Part shown: in pieces, positions 60,201 to 64,000 of the stretch
Layout: every line of letters starts with the position of its first letter
How positions within the stretch are numbered: position 1 is the first letter of the stretch
Assembly: GCA_017591395.1 (NCBI GenBank)
Contig: WEDG01000322.1
Span: 62,001-126,000, forward strand
Length of the DNA stretch: 64,000 bases
Direction: 5' to 3'
Source of the DNA: Schistocephalus solidus
Taxonomy: Eukaryota; Platyhelminthes; Cestoda; Diphyllobothriidea; Diphyllobothriidae
Made by a program: the position numbers and the translations under genes
Notes under the pieces: model-generated
Database searches by the model: none
The model's input: the letters and a program-made list of their open reading frames with translations, nothing else
What the model was told of the DNA's origin: nothing

Positions 60201-62315
60201 TACATTAATGTGGTAATAGGACGTTTTGTGAATATTTGTGTTTTTTACGAATAATAAAGATTTGAACGAGGTCCAAATGCAACTCAAGTATGCAATTTGA
60301 ATGCTCCCTTCTTTTATCTTAATAATGGTAGGTCTTACCGTTTTTAAAAGTAACTTTCTACATTATTTTAATTGCATAATTTCCAGGGGTGTGTTTCGAG
60401 CTGCAGAGGTATGCGGGAGATAACAGTTTGTACCAAGTTGTTATCATACTTGAGAGCGTTAAAGTTTATATATATACTTTTTATATCATTCCGCTGTTTT
60501 ACAAGCACTATAAATGTCTTTCCAGCTTTTGGGCCACAGTTGCTGACCTAAAAGTAAGTTTTATCTGTGCCTTTCTCTACACGCAATTTTTAACATAGCT
60601 TGAAATATATCAACTTCTAAGTTAAACGTTGAGCTTTATTCTATCTACTATGTGAACATACTTCAAGAGGTCTATTGGTATTTTAACAGCATGCAACTGC
60701 AACTATCAATTTTAATTTAAAAGATGATCACAGATACCTTAGGTTTTAATGTATTATGAGACAGATTGTGCCTTTTTCGAAGTACAAACTAAGTTGATGG
60801 GATCCTTCAGATTTTTGAAAGTGGGTAGTATTTGTAAATTTATTGCCCTAAAGATATGTGTGAGATAATATCTGCTTCCAAGATTTAGTTTTTGAATCTT
60901 GCAGGCTGCATTAATATATGAAGTGAAGTATCTTTCCTTGCGTTTGGTTTAGTAATGATCGGTTTTACCAAAATCTGTATTGGTTTCAAAAATCGATAAA
61001 AACAGATCAATTACCTTTTCTAATATTAAAAAAAGACATTATATCCTAGAAAAATACACTAAAGAGCTAGAGTTTTCATAATCTTTAAAGAAACTTACAT
61101 CATCTTATAAAGTTACTCAATGTTCTGTTAAAAATCATGATTTATATAATAAAGGTGTATGGAGTGAATGCGAACACCGCCCTTTATCGTTGGCTTAAAT
61201 GCCTTGTTCTATCCAGTTACCAATTCTAATGTTAGTCCTTTTACTTGGCACGCATCTCTTCCAGTTTTCCTTTTACTTTAAATGTCCTCGTTGAATAACC
61301 CGACAGACATTATTAAGGATATTTTCCATACGACAAACTTGATTATACACGTCCGTATTGAAACAATGCAAAAAGTTTTGCTGCTGGTCTAGATCAAGGC
61401 AAGTTTGTACGAAAGGTTGAAGAGAAATATGGGTCTCGTTTATTAAAATAAAATACTGAATAATCTTTGAGATTGCAATAAGGCTAAATATGCACCTTCC
61501 GTAATTTCAGAGAAAGGAGTGCTGTACATGGCGTACTCTCTAGTTGGATGATTTCTATCGTCTGTGAAGGTCAGTTTGGTTGTGTGCGATAAGCCCAATA
61601 GATGGATATCCACCCGCCAAAATGAAGATCCAATAACTAATTGAGAGAAGGTGCGTTTGGTTTTTAAGAAAAGGATAGGTCAAATGGTGTGACATATAAA
61701 ACATGTCAGGTAACAATGCATAAATTTTTAATTTGGTTAGAGTTGGTGGGAACATTTGATATTCACGGTGTCGAGACGTGGAGGTATCTGGAGAAGTTAA
61801 ATGCTTAATTCTGTTTTTCCAGGAGCTATGTGATTACTCATCTTACTTATGTACTTCCAGGTGCTTCCTATATCAGTCGATGGGACAAAGGACCGCAGTC
61901 CAGGCAGGAGGACACTTCTATCATTAATGAGATTGGAATTCTGTAGTGAAATTATTTTTATCCCTACCTGATGGCTAACAACCTTGAAGTTATTATCACT
62001 CTGCTATTAATGTATTCACTGGGAAAAATTCTTCGTTATAATGCAGAAATTGCATCTGGTGCCCATACCCTCATTAAAGGCTTCTCCATCTTTTCAATTA
62101 TACAGAACTCTAGGTAAAATAAACCCTTTTTAAAATTCTGATAATTACTGGTAATAGAAATCCTGTCGTTTATAAAGAAAAGAAAAAGGGTCTGCATATA
62201 GAATATATGATTTCAAAGTGAGATTTCATCACATACCCTTCCTTATTTTGCAGCTATAAATTTCCCCGCCATAGTAGCAGTATTCACCATCCATTCGAGT
62301 GTATTTGTTCAAAGC
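57080..62315 (-). CDS. Inverted fourth cassette of the Ig-like family (span of all exons)
   Basis: Five exons in the order A4-B4-C4-E4-D4 on the - strand mirror cassette 3. All phases agree with the family rule and E4 and D4 are in frame, unlike E3 and D3. The B4 acceptor AG is TG, so B4 may be skipped or use another site. Skipping B (phase 1-1) would keep the frame, because A ends in phase 1 and C starts in phase 1. No signal-peptide exon is seen upstream before R1d. It may be part of another gene, an unexpressed duplicate, or a partial unit. Confidence 0.5.
57351..57414 (-). CDS. Exon E4 (inverted cassette)
   Basis: A 64-bp exon, phase 0-1, acceptor CCGTTTCAG and donor GTGAGT. It encodes FKVYTRHRTI then CTLDPLDPRPC, Cys-x9-Cys as in E2. 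It is the undamaged counterpart of E3. The spare G joins D4 as a Glu codon. Confidence 0.65.
58781..58890 (-). CDS. Exon C4 (inverted cassette)
   Basis: A 110-bp exon, phase 1-0, acceptor TTCCCTTAG and donor GTAAGC. It encodes YFLRNLSQPFVHD, then KVSIICAFRP. It is the same length as C3, with the NLS sequon and the Ig-like cysteine kept. By hand count about 20 codons are replaced and 7 silently changed, mostly replacements after the cysteine. Confidence 0.7.
60387..60553 (+). CDS. Candidate isolated exon on the opposite strand
   Basis: A 167-bp open stretch, phase 1-0, with a good acceptor (GCATAATTTCCAG) and an excellent donor (AAAGTAAGT). It would encode VCFELQRYAGDN and later KCLSSFWATVADL. 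The phase type is that of C or D exons but the sequence does not clearly match them. It lies inside the B4-C4 intron on the other strand. It may be chance. Confidence 0.25.
61496..61630 (-). CDS. Exon B4 (inverted cassette), acceptor lost
   Basis: Exactly 135 bp as in B3, with an open frame: SSFWRVDIHLLGLSH, then KLTFTDDRNHPTRE and YSTPFSE. The acceptor that reads TTATAG in B3 reads TTATTG here, so normal splicing should fail. The donor is GTGCAT. The frame is intact despite this, and it differs from B3 mainly by replacement changes. Confidence 0.6.
62237..62315 (-). CDS. Exon A4 (inverted cassette)
   Basis: A 79-bp exon, phase 0-1, acceptor CGTTTTCAG and donor GTATGT. It encodes ALNKYTRMDGEY then CYYGGEIYSC. 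Cys-x8-Cys is kept, and the NYT sequon of A3 is lost (IYS). Confidence 0.7.
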
Positions 62316-62769
62316 CTGAAAACGCAATGCCATCAAATGTGAATCACTCTGTGCATGTGTGTGTGTTAAATTTAAAATCTCTTAGCCCAAATTTCTGTTT
62401 GTCTACAGAAGCAATATGCGAGCAATTTAGTCAAAGCACACGAAATCTTCTGCGGTGATTATCGACAGTTCAAATACTGATTCCGACGCTGACCACTGTA
62501 TGCTCCACAGCACTGGAATATAGTGAGATTATACTTTTTGAATCTTCTTTACGTCCTGTTTCACTCCACCTACCTTTATCCAACATCAAGCAAGATTCAA
62601 AAAGACAAGAGCTGGGAGGCGGCTTCCTGGTCAGAGCTGCCAACCACACAGTTAATTTGATAAATAAAAAAAATACTAGAAAAACAATTTAATACACGGA
62701 ATATTGTCAAAAATGCCACTTGACGTGAAAAAAGTGAACAATTTCCCATATAAGTGCTACTGAGAATGC

Positions 62770-64000
62770 GCCAGACAAAATGAATCTTAAACTAACCACA
62801 TTACGACGTCACCGGTATCTCAGAAGGGAGACGCATGTATCTGATCCCTGATATTGTGGATATTTTGTAGACTCGTTGCCAATCAAGTCATCTTTTTGAC
62901 AACATTTTAGGGATGCGTCTGAGCGGAAAGCCTGTTTAAACATTTTCTGATCATCACTGATGCAGTGTGAGCATTACTTATTACATATTACAAACCTGAC
63001 GATTTGATCATCACTAGTGATGACGTTTTATGTGTCGCACATTATGGTTGCAACACTGATGACTTGTGATAAGAATAATTTATATTGAAGCTGTCTTCCT
63101 GTACCTGTCCGAATTCTTTGGCACGACAATGCTATGAAGAATGGATCTGGGTGTGAATACAATAGCAACCAAAGTTAAAAACCCGTCTACACCTGTCAAA
63201 AACATCCTTGTCCTCACAATAGGTAAACACTACCAGTTGAATTCTATGCACTCGAAAGTCCGAACGTCGCGATCGACAGCCTCTATAGCATACCCATTGA
63301 ATATTTGCTGATGCCATGCGCTGAATTTATAAATATTTTGGCAGACGTAGATGGCATCGGACTCGGACGCTCTTCTGTCTATCCCGTTGAACTCCTGCGG
63401 CACCGCAGTGGTAAAATTACGGAAAGTGGGTTGAGGGGCAGTAAGCACAAATTATGAACAGCACGTCAAGGCCTTCAGCACTAGTCCTCATAGGTTGCTA
63501 GCGAACTGTTGATTTACTAGGATACTGTTGCTGCCATGGCATGATGGACTCTGAGTTATTCTTGCAACGTGTATTCTCGACAGCAGTTTTGGCAAGAGCT
63601 TTGACTCAGTGCAGGCCAAAACCCTCGAAACCTAACTTTTGGTCAACCGCGTTTGCGGCGTTGTCACTTGAACGGGATTGGTGGCTCATTTTCTCCCGCA
63701 CGCAGTGAGTTCGTCGTTGGAGGGTGACAGTGCGGGATACTTACCTTCGATTTGACCGTTTGTTTTGCGATTTTACACGGAGTGAGGCAAACATTTATAA
63801 GCAACGGAAATGCAATGTCTGTTGATAGAGTTTTAATGTTACTCTCTCTTATGTTTTGAGCTTGCCCCACCTAAAGATGATTGTTCTCTGAAATTAATAG
63901 TGAGTTAGTTGCATCGAGCGTTTACGAATTACCTGGTAAGTCTGTGTTCAAGAACTTAAAACGACTCGTTATCTTTTTAGCCGAACCGAATCTCGTAGTG
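62770..64000 (-). repeat. Interspersed repeat R1, copy d (runs off the window)
   Basis: Reverse complement of R1b with few differences, including the shared frame at 63,132-63,317 (SRRSDFRVHRIQLVVFTYCE). The high similarity to R1b suggests recent duplication or gene conversion. Its start lies beyond the window. Confidence 0.75.

Larger units (their letters stand above)
57080..62615 (-). repeat. Right arm of the large inverted duplication
   Basis: Partner of 41,219-46,120. Homology includes introns, for example 61,310-61,420 with 42,480-42,580 and 61,760-61,920 with 41,950-42,110. The C-E intron is about 780 bp longer than in the left arm. The outer end abuts R1d after about 140 unmatched bases. 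Confidence 0.8.

Overview
This is an AT-rich animal genome segment, not a bacterial or phage one. It has split genes with GT/AG introns, tRNA-derived repeats, Penelope-like elements, non-LTR retrotransposons and a Tc1-type transposon. I infer a parasitic flatworm (cestode or trematode) from the style of the LINE and Penelope reverse transcriptases. The sequence does not prove the species. No long single-exon gene is present.

Left third (1-20,000): no functional gene is supported. It is built from rearranged copies of a repeat I call R2 (about 1062-5075 +, 7105-5635 -, 7685-13245 +). A trapped LINE fragment lies at 5072-5640 and an inserted copy of a second repeat, R1, at about 8930-10400. Two R2 copies carry a decayed exon of the gene family described next. 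From 13.2 to 18.9 kb I see nothing reliable.

Middle (20,109-46,104, + strand): a split gene for a secreted, Ig-like protein. A 15-codon signal-peptide exon is followed by three tandem repeats of a five-exon cassette, here called A, B, C, E, D. The intron phases keep the reading frame cassette after cassette: A 0-1, B 1-1, C 1-0, E 0-1, D 1-0. Exon A carries Cys-x8-Cys, E usually carries Cys-x9-Cys, and C and D resemble Ig B-strand and F-strand segments. One exon (E1) is uncertain and the third cassette is damaged at its end. The introns hold two decayed Penelope-like elements (26.35-28.3 and 30.66-32.35 kb), three antisense tRNA-like sequences and a diverged R1 copy.

Right third: 46.4-49.35 kb holds two tandem LINE remnants. 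A dead copy of exon D lies at 49.53 kb, an R1 copy at 50.5-52.0 kb and a broken Tc1-like transposon at 52.3-53.4 kb. From 62,315 down to 57,080 on the - strand lies an inverted duplicate of the third cassette, with all five exons and homologous introns. Its E and D exons look sound, but its B exon has lost the acceptor AG. Between the two arms exon B differs almost only by amino-acid-changing substitutions, while the Ig-like core of D changes mainly silently. An R1 copy runs off the right end.

The main result is this modular cassette family: secreted, N-glycosylated, Ig-like, expanded by tandem and inverted duplication, with hypervariable windows. I do not recognise the family by name. Its function is unknown to me.
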